From: Rhodobiaceae bacterium UBA6963
GTDB lineage: Bacteria; Pseudomonadota; Alphaproteobacteria; RS24
NCBI GenBank assembly: GCA_002450335.1
Contig: DJZB01000044.1
Coordinates: 1 to 43,797, forward strand
DNA: 43,797 nt
Reading direction: 5' to 3'
The notes below the pieces were generated by a model that saw only the letters and a list, made by a program, of their open reading frames with translations, was not told the origin of the DNA and did not search any database. This document shows, piece by piece, positions 15,722-24,004 of this stretch (its first letter is position 1; each line of letters begins with the position of its first letter). Made by a program: the position numbers and the translations under genes.

Positions 15722-16498
15722 TTATTTTTGTGCGGCAGCATCTTGCGTGATTTTCAGGAAGCTTGGAGGCTCACCGCCACCAAACACCTCCAGACACGCA
15801 CCGGAAACATAAGCCGAGGCAGGATCTGCCAAAAACAGACAAGCATGAGCAATATCTTGAGGCTGACCCATTCGCTTCATAGGAAGATTATCTGCAAGAT
15901 AGGCCATGCCCTTCTCGCCGCCATAGTGAGACTCGGAAGCTTCGGTTTTTACCAGCCCGACAATAATGGCATTGACGCGCACATCAGGCGCCCATTCCAT
16001 AGCCAATGATGTGGTGACATTTATCAGTCCGGCTTTTGCCGCACCATAAGCGACAGTCCCCGGTGACGAGCGTGTAGCCGAGACGCTGGAAATATTAATG
16101 ATGGAGCCATTTACGTCATTGGCGCGCATATAATTATAAGCGGCTTGCGACAAATAAATGGGCGCCAGTAAATTCAGCTTAATGACTTTTTCTGTCAAAG
16201 ACGGGCTGGCTTCAGCCGAGGCGACAGGTGGCCCTCCCCCCGCATTATTAATCAAGGTGGTAATTGGATGCCCGAAACTCGCTGCAAAATCTATGAGCGT
16301 TTCAGCATTTTCAGCCTCTCTGATATCAAGCTCTATAAAATGAATATGGTCAGCAATCTCACTATCAAAAGCCTCTGGCTCAGAACGTCCGCAAATCGCG
16401 ACATGAGCCCCTGCTTTAGCAAAAGCAGTTGTAATTCCTCTGCCAATCCCTTTACCGCCGCCGGTAACGATGATTGTTTGACCGCTTAAATCCTTCAT
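15722..16498 (-). CDS. Short-chain dehydrogenase/reductase (SDR)
   Basis: SDR of 258 residues with VTGGGKGIGRG near residue 11, ICGRSEPE as cofactor-specificity loop, NNAGGGPP near residue 85, NISSVSA near residue 138 and YGAAK near residue 155. The C-terminus YVSGACLEVFGGGEPPSFL departs from the common VDGG ending. GGAGG precedes the ATG. It is divergent from FadD3, sharing a 95-base region with a TTACGCA-type element, so its control is probably tied to C/D-ring catabolism. It is likely a hydroxyacyl-CoA or hydroxysteroid dehydrogenase, but the substrate is not evident. Confidence 0.85.
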   Translation of the reverse strand: MKDLSGQTIIVTGGGKGIGRGITTAFAKAGAHVAICGRSEPEAFDSEIADHIHFIELDIREAENAETLIDFAASFGHPITTLINNAGGGPPVASAEASPSLTEKVIKLNLLAPIYLSQAAYNYMRANDVNGSIINISSVSATRSSPGTVAYGAAKAGLINVTTSLAMEWAPDVRVNAIIVGLVKTEASESHYGGEKGMAYLADNLPMKRMGQPQDIAHACLFLADPASAYVSGACLEVFGGGEPPSFLKITQDAAAQK

Positions 16499-16518
16499 GA
16501 GCGCCTCCAGTGTTGGTA

Positions 16519-16551
16519 AGTATTGCGTAATTCTAACCTCATGTCTAAGTT
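16519..16551. promoter_or_regulatory. TGCGTAA element in divergent SDR/FadD3 promoter region
   Basis: ATTGCGTAATT at 16522-16532 is the same element as the inverted copies at 1887-1894 and 1928-1935. Read on the minus strand, TAGACA, then 17 bases containing ATTACGC, then AATACT could be a promoter for the SDR at 15722. That would place the element in the spacer, as at 1928. The promoter match is only moderate. The element itself is read directly. Confidence 0.4.
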
Positions 16552-16593
16552 TAGTTGTTTTTATAAGCCAGAGGGCAAGTGGAGGGTAAAATC

Positions 16594-18123
16594 ATGCAAA
16601 CAATTCCCGGCATCTTAAAACATACAGCCAAAAATAATCCTGACCTTGTAGCCATTGTTGATAATGGGACGACCACCAGCTATCGCGATTTACAACATCA
16701 GGTATTAAAAGTCGCCGCAGCCTTCCAAGCCAAAGGGCTTAATAAGGGGGATAAATTTGCTGTCTGGGCACCAAATTGTGCCGAATGGATTGTCACTGCG
16801 CTTGCCGGTCAGACATTGGGGGGAGTGCTTGTAACACTGAACACACGCTATAAAGGGTCTGAAGCCGCTGATATAATCCGCCGTTCTGGGTGCAAGCTTT
16901 TGCTCACTGTTGATGGATTTCTTGGCCTTGACTATCCATCTATGCTTGATGGTGAGGACCTCCCTGATTTGCAGGAAACAATTATCTTAAGAGATAAAGA
17001 GGGTAATGAGGGCTTCCAAAATCTTTTGAATTTTGCTGATGCGCCACTTGCTGAGGAGGCGCTTGATGAAATTGACCCGGACGATGCGTCGGACATTATT
17101 TTCACCTCCGGCACGACGGGCCTTCCAAAAGGCGCGGTGACGCATCATGGGCAAAATATCAGTGTTTTTGATGTGTTCACCAAGGCGATTGATATGCAGA
17201 AAGGGGATCGGTATCTGCTAGTGAACCCCTTCTTCCATAGCTTCGGTTACAAGGCAGGTTGGCTGAGTTGCCTTATTCGTGCCGCCACTATTTATCCGCT
17301 TGGTGTCTTTGACCCCGGGGAGGTTTTAAGGCGCATTGAAGAGGATAAGATTACAGTCATGCCGGGCGCCCCGACAATATTTCAAACCATGATGGACCAC
17401 CCTGATTTTGAAAAAAGAGATGTGTCATCCTTGCGCCTCGCCACCACAGGCGCCACCGTGATACCTGTCGATTTGATAAGAAAAATGCACGAAGTTATCG
17501 GCATTGATCATGTGTATTCCGCCTATGGCCTCACCGAAACTTGCGGCGTTGTTTCGTTGTGTCAGAAAGGCGATGATTTTGAAACAATCGCAACTACAGT
17601 TGGGCGCCCCTTACCTGAAACAGAAGTGATTCTCGTGGATGAGGACGGCAATCAAGTCACTACAGGTGAAGAAGGAGAAATTTGGGTTCGAGGCTTCAAC
17701 GCTATGCAGGGCTATCTTGATGCACCCGAAGATACGGCGCGCACCATAACTTCAGATGGCTGGCTCAAAACCGGTGATGTCGGCACGATGGATGATAAAG
17801 GCTATCTTCGTATAACCGACAGAAAAAAAGACATGATTATTGTCGGTGGGTTCAACGCCTATCCGGCAGAAATAGAAAAATGGCTCATGCAGCACCCCGA
17901 CGTGATTGATGCCGCCGTTATCGGCATGGCAGATGACCGTCTTGGCGAAGTGCCGCAGGCTTTTATTCTAGCCCGCACCCCCGATATTGACACGGATGCA
18001 TTGATTGCCTGGGTTAAGGAAAGAATTTCTAATTTTAAAGTTCCTCGCAAAATTACTGTGCTTGAAGATTTGCCGCGCAATGCATCTGGTAAAGTTCAGA
18101 AGTTTTTATTGGAGAAAATGTAG
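16594..18123 (+). CDS. fadD3: FadD3-type HIP-CoA synthetase
   Basis: Adenylate-forming CoA ligase of 509 residues. It has FTSGTTGLPKGAV at about residues 170-182, the INPFFH-equivalent VNPFFHSFGYKAG, AYGLTETCG, and the C-terminal lysine in PRNASGKVQK. The stretch around NPFFHSFGYKAG and MPGAPTIFQTMMDHP closely follows my memory of M. tuberculosis FadD3 (Rv3561), which attaches CoA to the bicyclic propionate HIP left after A/B-ring removal. It thus opens the C/D-ring pathway. The ATG at 16594 is set by GGAGGG at 16581-16586; an in-frame GTG at 16579 overlaps that site and is rejected. It stands first in the long plus-strand steroid run, 138 bases before HsaA. Confidence 0.9.
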   Translation: MQTIPGILKHTAKNNPDLVAIVDNGTTTSYRDLQHQVLKVAAAFQAKGLNKGDKFAVWAPNCAEWIVTALAGQTLGGVLVTLNTRYKGSEAADIIRRSGCKLLLTVDGFLGLDYPSMLDGEDLPDLQETIILRDKEGNEGFQNLLNFADAPLAEEALDEIDPDDASDIIFTSGTTGLPKGAVTHHGQNISVFDVFTKAIDMQKGDRYLLVNPFFHSFGYKAGWLSCLIRAATIYPLGVFDPGEVLRRIEEDKITVMPGAPTIFQTMMDHPDFEKRDVSSLRLATTGATVIPVDLIRKMHEVIGIDHVYSAYGLTETCGVVSLCQKGDDFETIATTVGRPLPETEVILVDEDGNQVTTGEEGEIWVRGFNAMQGYLDAPEDTARTITSDGWLKTGDVGTMDDKGYLRITDRKKDMIIVGGFNAYPAEIEKWLMQHPDVIDAAVIGMADDRLGEVPQAFILARTPDIDTDALIAWVKERISNFKVPRKITVLEDLPRNASGKVQKFLLEKM

Positions 18124-18181
18124 GTATTTGGAATATAAATTCTGCAAAAACGATATTTTTTTCACATTTATGATAAAAATT

Positions 18182-18208
18182 CGTAAAAAACTGTTTTAAT
18201 TTTACGCA
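18182..18208. promoter_or_regulatory. Inverted repeat with TTACGCA upstream of hsaA
   Basis: CGTAAAA at 18182-18188 and TTTTACG at 18200-18206 form an inverted repeat with 11 bases between; the right arm runs into TTACGCA (18202-18208), the element also found near 1890, 1930 and 16527. The surrounding 138-base gap between fadD3 and hsaA is very AT-rich and probably contains a promoter for the long operon, though no -35/-10 pair is convincing. Operator role inferred. Confidence 0.4.
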
Positions 18209-18261
18209 TTTTTGATATTCTTAATATGTTAATAGACAACTGAGACAGAAGGATCCTTAAA

Positions 18262-19431
18262 ATGAGTCAAGCAGCCATGGAAACAAGCAATATGCACAGC
18301 GTAAATGTGGCCCCGGCATTGAGTCTAATTGAGAAGAATGCGCCAGAGGGTAAAGAGAACAGACAAATTCCCAAAAGTAGTATTGAAGCACTCCGTGAGC
18401 AGGGCTTCTTCAGAATGCTCCTGCCGAAACAATATGGCGGTTACGAATGCACACCTCAGGAATTCTTTCGCGCAGCAATTGATATTGCCGAACGCGATAT
18501 GAGCACAGCTTGGGCTGGTGGTATTATCGCAGTTCACGCATATCAGCTGGCTATCATGCCACCTCAAGCAGCCGAAGAAGTCTATGCGGACTCACCGGAT
18601 ACACTCATTTCTTCTTCTTACAATCCGGCAGGTGCGAAAGTAAAAACTGTTGATGGCGGTTTCGAACTCTCAGGCCGGTGGGGGTGGAGTAGCGGGTCCG
18701 GCCACTGCTCATGGACTTTACTTGGTGGCGTGATCACCGATCATCCGGACGGTATTCATTATCGGACATTCCTGCTCCCACGCAGTGATTACGATATTGA
18801 AGAAACATGGTTTCCGATGGGGCTACACGCCACAGGTTCAAACGACGTAGTTATTGAAGAGCCTATTTTTGTTCCAGAACACAGAACACATATCCAAATG
18901 GACGGTTTTAACTGCGTTCACCATCAAGAAAATCCAATGTATTCAATCCCTTGGGCACAGCTTTTTATCCGTGTTGTATCTTCACCCTCTATTGGTGCTG
19001 CAAAACACGCTCTGCGCTTGTTCATTGAAAACGCCACATCCAGTTCCACTGACCCTACGCGTCTTGCCGGAGATCCGGATGTGACTGTGAGGATAGCGAA
19101 AGCAGCAACACTTATTGATGAGACTGAAGCCATTATTTTCAGAAACTTCGATGAAATGCTGGACAAGGTAAATAAGGGCGAAGAAATCCCCATGATTGAC
19201 CGCGTGAAATATCGCTATCAAGCCAGCCTCGTTATTGAGCGCATGATGGAAGCTGTTGACCTGATTTTCGATATTGCCGGAGGCCGCAGTGTTTACGACG
19301 GGTCGCCTATACAGGCCTTGTGGCATGATATTCACATTGCCCGCGCACATGTTGCGAATAATCCTGTAGGCTTTGCTCGTAATTTTGGTGGTATTCAAAT
19401 TTCAGGCGAATGCACGGACTTGTTTGTTTAA
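18262..19431 (+). CDS. hsaA: HsaA-type flavin-dependent 3-HSA hydroxylase, oxygenase component
   Basis: Two-component flavin monooxygenase of 389 residues with an acyl-CoA dehydrogenase fold. Diagnostic stretches are LLPKQYGGYECTP, SGRWGWSSGSGHCSW, FLLPRSDYDI, GLHATGSND and, near the end, ALWHDIHIARAHVANNP. HsaA hydroxylates the phenolic A ring of 3-HSA (a 9,10-secosteroid) to the catechol 3,4-DHSA using reduced flavin from HsaB. The length matches HsaA (about 394). It is followed by hsaD and hsaC, the hydrolase and ring-cleavage enzymes of the same route, which strengthens the call over a 4-hydroxyphenylacetate or indole monooxygenase. GAAGGA precedes the ATG. Its TAA overlaps the next start (TAATG), implying translational coupling. 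Confidence 0.88.
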   Translation: MSQAAMETSNMHSVNVAPALSLIEKNAPEGKENRQIPKSSIEALREQGFFRMLLPKQYGGYECTPQEFFRAAIDIAERDMSTAWAGGIIAVHAYQLAIMPPQAAEEVYADSPDTLISSSYNPAGAKVKTVDGGFELSGRWGWSSGSGHCSWTLLGGVITDHPDGIHYRTFLLPRSDYDIEETWFPMGLHATGSNDVVIEEPIFVPEHRTHIQMDGFNCVHHQENPMYSIPWAQLFIRVVSSPSIGAAKHALRLFIENATSSSTDPTRLAGDPDVTVRIAKAATLIDETEAIIFRNFDEMLDKVNKGEEIPMIDRVKYRYQASLVIERMMEAVDLIFDIAGGRSVYDGSPIQALWHDIHIARAHVANNPVGFARNFGGIQISGECTDLFV

Positions 19432-20264
19432 TGGCAGAATATCTCGCCCAACCGCCTGAAGGTCGTTTTGTTGAAGCCGGCCCTATCAAGATGCATGTTC
19501 TTGAATACGGAAATCCCGAAGACCCTGCCGTGGTTTTTGTCCACGGGTCTGGGCCGGGTAATTGTGGTTATGCAAATTTCAGCAAGAACGCCCAAGACTT
19601 TGCTGATGCCGGTTTTTATGTCGTCCTACCTGACCTCATAGGTTTCGGATACACTGATAAACCAATTGACCTTGGTGATTACACGCTTGATCTATTCTGT
19701 GACACTTTAAAAGCCGGATTGATTTCTCTTGGCATTTCATCCTGCAGCTTTGTCGGCAATTCGCTGGGTGGAGGGATTGCCGTACAGATTGCTCTCAACG
19801 ACCCCGGGTTTGTTAATAAGCTAATTATGATGGGTCCCGGCTGCATTGAAGAGCAGCAGGATTATTTCACCATGCCGGGTATCGCAAAAATGGTCGATGC
19901 ACTCAAAGATGGCCTCACTGAAGAAACACTTCAGAAAGTTCTGAAAAACTTTGTTCATGATGAAGCGCTTATCACGTCTGACCTCATAGCTATGCGCTGG
20001 CATGTGGCACAGGATCAACCCAAAGAAGTCATCACAACTATGAAGACGCCTAATCTCGGGCCTAGATTAAAAGAACTGACCTGCCCAATCCTTACTTTTT
20101 GGGGTGCTGATGATTTATTCATGCCACCTCAAGGAAAACAGACATGTCTCAGGGCAAATAATCAGTCTCGTCTCATTGAGGTGAATGCCTGTGGTCACTG
20201 GGTGATGATTGAACATCCCCGCATGTTTAACGCCACCGGCATTGACTTTTTGAAACATGGCTAG
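19431..20264 (+). CDS. hsaD: HsaD-type meta-cleavage product hydrolase
   Basis: Alpha/beta-hydrolase of 277 residues from the ATG at 19431, which overlaps the hsaA stop by one base; a start at 19410 lies inside hsaA and is less likely. The oxyanion loop is HGSGPG (38-43), the nucleophile elbow GNSLGG carries S111, and D228 (FWGADDLF) with H256 (CGHW) complete the triad of the C-C bond hydrolase family (BphD, MhpC, HsaD). It would split the ring-cleaved secosteroid DSHA into the bicyclic HIP precursor and 2-hydroxyhexadienoate. The next gene is the extradiol dioxygenase that makes its substrate, so the order is hsaA-hsaD-hsaC. Confidence 0.88.
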   Translation: MAEYLAQPPEGRFVEAGPIKMHVLEYGNPEDPAVVFVHGSGPGNCGYANFSKNAQDFADAGFYVVLPDLIGFGYTDKPIDLGDYTLDLFCDTLKAGLISLGISSCSFVGNSLGGGIAVQIALNDPGFVNKLIMMGPGCIEEQQDYFTMPGIAKMVDALKDGLTEETLQKVLKNFVHDEALITSDLIAMRWHVAQDQPKEVITTMKTPNLGPRLKELTCPILTFWGADDLFMPPQGKQTCLRANNQSRLIEVNACGHWVMIEHPRMFNATGIDFLKHG

Positions 20265-20301
20265 AAAATAAAATTTAATAATATTAATCGGGGATGATGA
20301 G

Positions 20302-21204
20302 ATGGGAATTGAAAATCTAGGATATGTCAGATTACAAATGACTGACCCGCAAGCTTGGGCAGATTTTGCAGTTGATATTTTGGGCTTTGGCGTTGCTGAA
20401 CATGATGACGGAAATGGGTCGAAATACTTACGTATGGATGATGCCCCCTTCAGGTATATTGTTGAACAAGGTGACGAGGACAAATTTGTATCAAGTGGCC
20501 TTCAACTTTCCTCAGCTGAAGCATATGCCGCACTGGTCGAAAAGCTCCAAGCCGCTGGCGTTCAAGTCGAGACCGGTTCCGATGATGAAGCCAATAGACG
20601 AGCGGTCACCGCTTTTTCATCTTGCTATGACCCATCGGGGAATCTCGTAGAGTTTTATCACGGGCGGCACGAGGGCAAACCTTTTACCCCTAACCATAAT
20701 ATAAAGGCTTTTATTACCGGCGAGATGGGGCTTGGGCATCTGGTTATTCCTGCACCTGAAAATGAAGCAACTGAGGAATTTTACACATCCTTGTTTGGCT
20801 TTGGCATTAGTGATGACCTCACCCTACCCCCGCCCGCAGAAGGCGCGCCCAACCAGCGCGTTTTGTTTATGCATGCTGATAATCCGCGCCATCACACGCT
20901 GGGTCTGTACAACTTTCCAAGTCCAACAGGTCTTATCCACCTAATGATAGAAGTCGGGTCAATTGATGAAGTCGGATATTGCATGGATCGTGTCAAAAAA
21001 GCCGGGTTACATATTTTCTCAGACCTTGGTCGCCACTCAAATGATGAAATGGTATCTTTCTATTTCTTTGCACCCGGTGGCATGGGGTTGGAATATGGCT
21101 TTGACGGCAAACAGGTTGCAGACTGGTCACAATACACGCCAACCAAAACAACCTCCGGAGATTATTGGGGACATGAATATGATTTCCCGCAGATTGGTGA
21201 GTAA
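20302..21204 (+). CDS. hsaC: HsaC-type iron-dependent extradiol dioxygenase
   Basis: Type I (vicinal oxygen chelate) extradiol dioxygenase of 300 residues, the length of HsaC and BphC. It has two repeated halves, with the active site in the second. Iron ligands are H146 (GLGHLVI), H213 (GLIHLMIEV) and E264 (GMGLEYG). The extradiol signature GRH...FYFFAPGGMGLE at 243-264 is complete, with H245 conserved. It would cleave the catechol 3,4-DHSA next to the hydroxyls. A catechol or biphenyl diol substrate is the alternative, but the flanking hsaA/hsaD and HIP genes favour the steroid. It begins 37 bases after hsaD with GGGGATGATGAG upstream. Confidence 0.9.
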   Translation: MGIENLGYVRLQMTDPQAWADFAVDILGFGVAEHDDGNGSKYLRMDDAPFRYIVEQGDEDKFVSSGLQLSSAEAYAALVEKLQAAGVQVETGSDDEANRRAVTAFSSCYDPSGNLVEFYHGRHEGKPFTPNHNIKAFITGEMGLGHLVIPAPENEATEEFYTSLFGFGISDDLTLPPPAEGAPNQRVLFMHADNPRHHTLGLYNFPSPTGLIHLMIEVGSIDEVGYCMDRVKKAGLHIFSDLGRHSNDEMVSFYFFAPGGMGLEYGFDGKQVADWSQYTPTKTTSGDYWGHEYDFPQIGE

Positions 21205-21267
21205 TCAACCAATCAGGGCACTATCCAAAAAAGTGTCGTCATATAGAATATCTGAAAGGGCTAAAAC

Positions 21268-22179
21268 ATGAGCCAAATAGACGAAAATGAAACCGTTCCA
21301 CGAGAAGAAAAAGAAGTCGTTTACGAGGAAGAAAACCCGATACTTTACGAGGTCGTGGACAAGGTTGCATATATTACACTAAACCGTCCGACATATCATA
21401 ACAGTCAAAACAGCCAGATGCTTTATGCGCTGGATGATGCTTTTTATAAAGCTGTCGGGGATGATGGTGTGAAAGTGATTGTGCTGAAAGGCAATGGCAA
21501 ACATTTTTCCGCGGGTCATGACATCGGAACACCCGGACGCGACTTCACCATTGGGCGGGAAGACCGTCGGACAATGATTTATAATCACGACAATAAGCCC
21601 GGTGCTGAGAAAGCATTTATTCGCGAATCTGAAGTCTATCTCGGCTTCTGCAATCGCTGGCGTGAAATCCCTAAACCAACGATTGCTCAGGTGCATGGTG
21701 GATGTATTGCCGGTGGCCTGATGCTCGCTTGGGTATGTGATTTAATTATCGCCTCCGACACAGCCTTTTTCCAAGATCCAGTTGTTCAAATGGGCTTCCC
21801 GGGGGTTGAGTATTTTGCACACCCCTACGAGTTGAATGTTCGCATGGCGAAAGAATTTCTGCTTCTTGGTGAACGTTGGTCCGCAGACCGCGCCCTGTCA
21901 GCAGGTATGATAAACCGCGTCGTCCCTGTAGACGAACTTGCGGAAAATGTTACCGAGACGGCTTTGAAGATTGCCACCCAGCCGCGCCTCGCTGCCCTGC
22001 TGGTGAAGCAAGCCTGTAACCATGTTGAAAATCTGCAGAATAAGAAAAATGCGATGGATGGCATTTACGCGATGCATCATTTTGCTCATGCTCAAAATAG
22101 CATTGTAACCGGCGATTATATTGCAGGTTTTGACGGCAAAAAAATGGCTGATTCAAATAAGAAGAAAGAGCAAGATTAA
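21268..22179 (+). CDS. Crotonase-family protein lacking both canonical glutamates
   Basis: Crotonase-fold protein of 303 residues, longer than usual because of a ~25-residue charged N-terminal tail and an insertion after GHDIGTPG. The oxyanion-hole segments HFSAGHDIG and VHGGCIAGG are present. The two catalytic glutamates of enoyl-CoA hydratase are replaced by M152 (GGLMLAWVCD) and V172 (DPVVQMG), so a standard hydration mechanism is doubtful. It lies between hsaC and ipdC and so probably acts on a C/D-ring CoA ester. Proteobacterial steroid clusters have a hydratase step here (ScdD; EchA13 in mycobacteria may be related), but I cannot confirm orthology. GAAAGGG precedes the ATG. Confidence 0.8.
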   Translation: MSQIDENETVPREEKEVVYEEENPILYEVVDKVAYITLNRPTYHNSQNSQMLYALDDAFYKAVGDDGVKVIVLKGNGKHFSAGHDIGTPGRDFTIGREDRRTMIYNHDNKPGAEKAFIRESEVYLGFCNRWREIPKPTIAQVHGGCIAGGLMLAWVCDLIIASDTAFFQDPVVQMGFPGVEYFAHPYELNVRMAKEFLLLGERWSADRALSAGMINRVVPVDELAENVTETALKIATQPRLAALLVKQACNHVENLQNKKNAMDGIYAMHHFAHAQNSIVTGDYIAGFDGKKMADSNKKKEQD

Positions 22180-22183
22180 TTTC

Positions 22184-23242
22184 ATGTCCCTTGATACGCG
22201 TCTCACCAAAACTCTGGGTTGCCAAGCTCCTGTTATCCAAACAGCAATGGGATGGGTTGCGACCTCACAACTTGTAAAAGCTTCTATTCGTGGTGGTGGG
22301 TTTGGCTTTCTTGCTGCTGCCGTAATGACTGCTGAAGAGTGTGAAGCTGAAATTAAATCAATCAAGCAATCGGGTGATCATCCATTTGGGGTAAACTTTC
22401 ATTCCTTCCAAAAAGATGTCGATAAAATCGTGGATATGTGTATCGACTATAAAGTCGCTGCGATTTCTTATGGGCGCGCACCCTCGGCCAAAGTCATTGA
22501 CCGGGTAAAAGCTGCCGGCATTAAATGCGTACCGACAATTGGCGCAGGTAAACATGCTCCAAAGGCAGTTGAGATGGGTGCTGATATTCTGGTTTGCCAA
22601 GGTCAAGAGGGTGGAGGTCATACCGGCTACACACCTACATGGCTCCTGTTGGCTCAAGTGCTGGATTACAAACTTGACGTCCCCGTTGTTGCTTGCGGTG
22701 GCTTCAGGGATGGACGCGGTCTGGCCGCAGCATTGGCTTTTGGCGCCGACGGGATTGCAATGGGAACACGTTTTATGATGAGTGCAGAAAGTCCTGTACC
22801 ACAGGCAACGAAGCAGGCTTACCTTGATGCTGAAGTTACCAAAATACCTGTCTCAACAAAACTTGATGGCCTCCCCCAACGCATGGTCATGAACTCAACC
22901 TTACAAGATCTAGAAAATGCATCATCTCTTGGCATGCTGTTCCGCGCCATGGTGAACGGGTTTAAATTTAAAGCTCAATCAGAAATGAGCATGCTTGAAA
23001 CTGTCAAAACCGCTTGGAAAATGGCGTCAGGAACAGATTTAACTCTGGGACAAACACTCATGGCGGCGAACGCGCCAATAATTATTCAAAAGGCTATGGT
23101 TGACGGCAACCCCGATAAGGGCGTGCTCCCAAGTGGGCAAGTTGCCGGATTGATTAATGACCTCCCCGGCGCCGGAAAAATTATTGACACCATCATTAAC
23201 GATGCTCAAGAACGCCTCCAAAACACCAAGAGTGGGAATTAA
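22184..23242 (+). CDS. ipdC: IpdC-type flavin-dependent oxidoreductase (nitronate monooxygenase fold)
   Basis: FMN TIM-barrel protein of 352 residues. GMGWVA-like TAMGWVATSQLV near residue 20, QGQEGGGHTG near 146, VACGGFRDGRGLAAALAFGADGIAMGTRF near 181 and the ending SGQVAGLINDLP all follow M. tuberculosis IpdC (Rv3553) as I recall it. IpdC is required for degradation of the C/D rings, acting on a hydroxylated indane-carboxyl-CoA intermediate before ring hydrolysis. Despite the fold it is not expected to oxidise nitronates. The ATG at 22184 is 4 bases after the preceding stop; an upstream in-frame start would overlap the crotonase. The echA20 orthologue follows directly. Confidence 0.88.
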   Translation: MSLDTRLTKTLGCQAPVIQTAMGWVATSQLVKASIRGGGFGFLAAAVMTAEECEAEIKSIKQSGDHPFGVNFHSFQKDVDKIVDMCIDYKVAAISYGRAPSAKVIDRVKAAGIKCVPTIGAGKHAPKAVEMGADILVCQGQEGGGHTGYTPTWLLLAQVLDYKLDVPVVACGGFRDGRGLAAALAFGADGIAMGTRFMMSAESPVPQATKQAYLDAEVTKIPVSTKLDGLPQRMVMNSTLQDLENASSLGMLFRAMVNGFKFKAQSEMSMLETVKTAWKMASGTDLTLGQTLMAANAPIIIQKAMVDGNPDKGVLPSGQVAGLINDLPGAGKIIDTIINDAQERLQNTKSGN

Positions 23243-23245
23243 ATC

Positions 23246-24004
23246 ATGCCGATAAATGTAAATGTTGCTGATAATATTGCCGAGCTGGTTCTTGACCACC
23301 CCCCGGTTAATGCCTTTAACAGCCAAACATGGAACGAGTTGCCCGCCATCATCTCAGATTTGGGCAAGCGGCAGGATGTTCGTGTTCTTCTCATTCGAGC
23401 AGAGGGCAAGGGTTTTTGTGCCGGGGTTGATATTAAAGAACTTGCTGCCGATAGCGCGGCAATCGTCGAGGTCAATAAAGGGAATTTTGAAACTTTCAAA
23501 GCCATCCACCATTGTGAGATGCCTGTCATTTCTGCGCCACATGGATTTGTGATTGGCGGCGGAATCGGTATGTGCGGTGCTTCTGACATTGTCATTGCAT
23601 CAGATGATTGTTTTTTCTCATTGCCGGAAATTGACCGAGGCGCAATGGGCGGGGCAGCCCATTTACAAAGAATGATTCCCCTTACTAAAGTCCGCTCGGC
23701 ATTCTTAACCGGTGGACAAATTACAGCTCAGGAAATGCATCGCCTTGGTGGGATTGAAAATGTCGTTCCGCGCGCAGAGCTTGAAAATGAAGCCCATAAA
23801 CTCGCCACTATTGTGGCGGGTAAAAGCCGTGATGCGCTTAGAATTGCCAAGCAAGCACTAAACGGCATTGAACCTTTTGACGTAGATGCGTCCTATCGCT
23901 GGGAACAGGGCTTTACCTTTGAAATGTATATGCATGAGGACAGCCAAAAATCCCGCGATGCTTTTGTGGAAACCGGCAAAGCTGCCGATTTTGGGGATGA
24001 TTGA
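23246..24004 (+). CDS. echA20: EchA20-type ring-hydrolysing crotonase
   Basis: Crotonase-fold protein of 252 residues. HPPVNAF near residue 18, RAEGKGFCAGVDIKEL, VIGGGIGMCGASD, LPEIDRGAMGGAAHL and the C-terminal ASYRWEQGFTFEM follow M. tuberculosis EchA20 (Rv3550) nearly segment by segment. EchA20 opens the D-ring-derived ring of HIEC-CoA by hydrolysing a carbon-carbon bond to give COCHEA-CoA. E128 is kept, while the other usual crotonase glutamate is a glycine, as in EchA20. In mycobacteria the next enzyme, IpdAB, is encoded beside echA20, but here it is absent. The gene begins 3 bases after ipdC; its stop overlaps the next start. Confidence 0.92.
   Translation: MPINVNVADNIAELVLDHPPVNAFNSQTWNELPAIISDLGKRQDVRVLLIRAEGKGFCAGVDIKELAADSAAIVEVNKGNFETFKAIHHCEMPVISAPHGFVIGGGIGMCGASDIVIASDDCFFSLPEIDRGAMGGAAHLQRMIPLTKVRSAFLTGGQITAQEMHRLGGIENVVPRAELENEAHKLATIVAGKSRDALRIAKQALNGIEPFDVDASYRWEQGFTFEMYMHEDSQKSRDAFVETGKAADFGDD

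Noticed and set aside
18262..19431. Calling the gene an acyl-CoA dehydrogenase
   Set aside because: It has that fold, but GRWGWSSGSGHCSW and FLLPRSDY are marks of the flavin monooxygenase group, and the hydrolase and extradiol dioxygenase follow.
22184..23242. Calling the flavoprotein a nitronate monooxygenase
   Set aside because: The fold is shared, but the full-length agreement with IpdC and the position beside echA20 make the steroid role much more likely.
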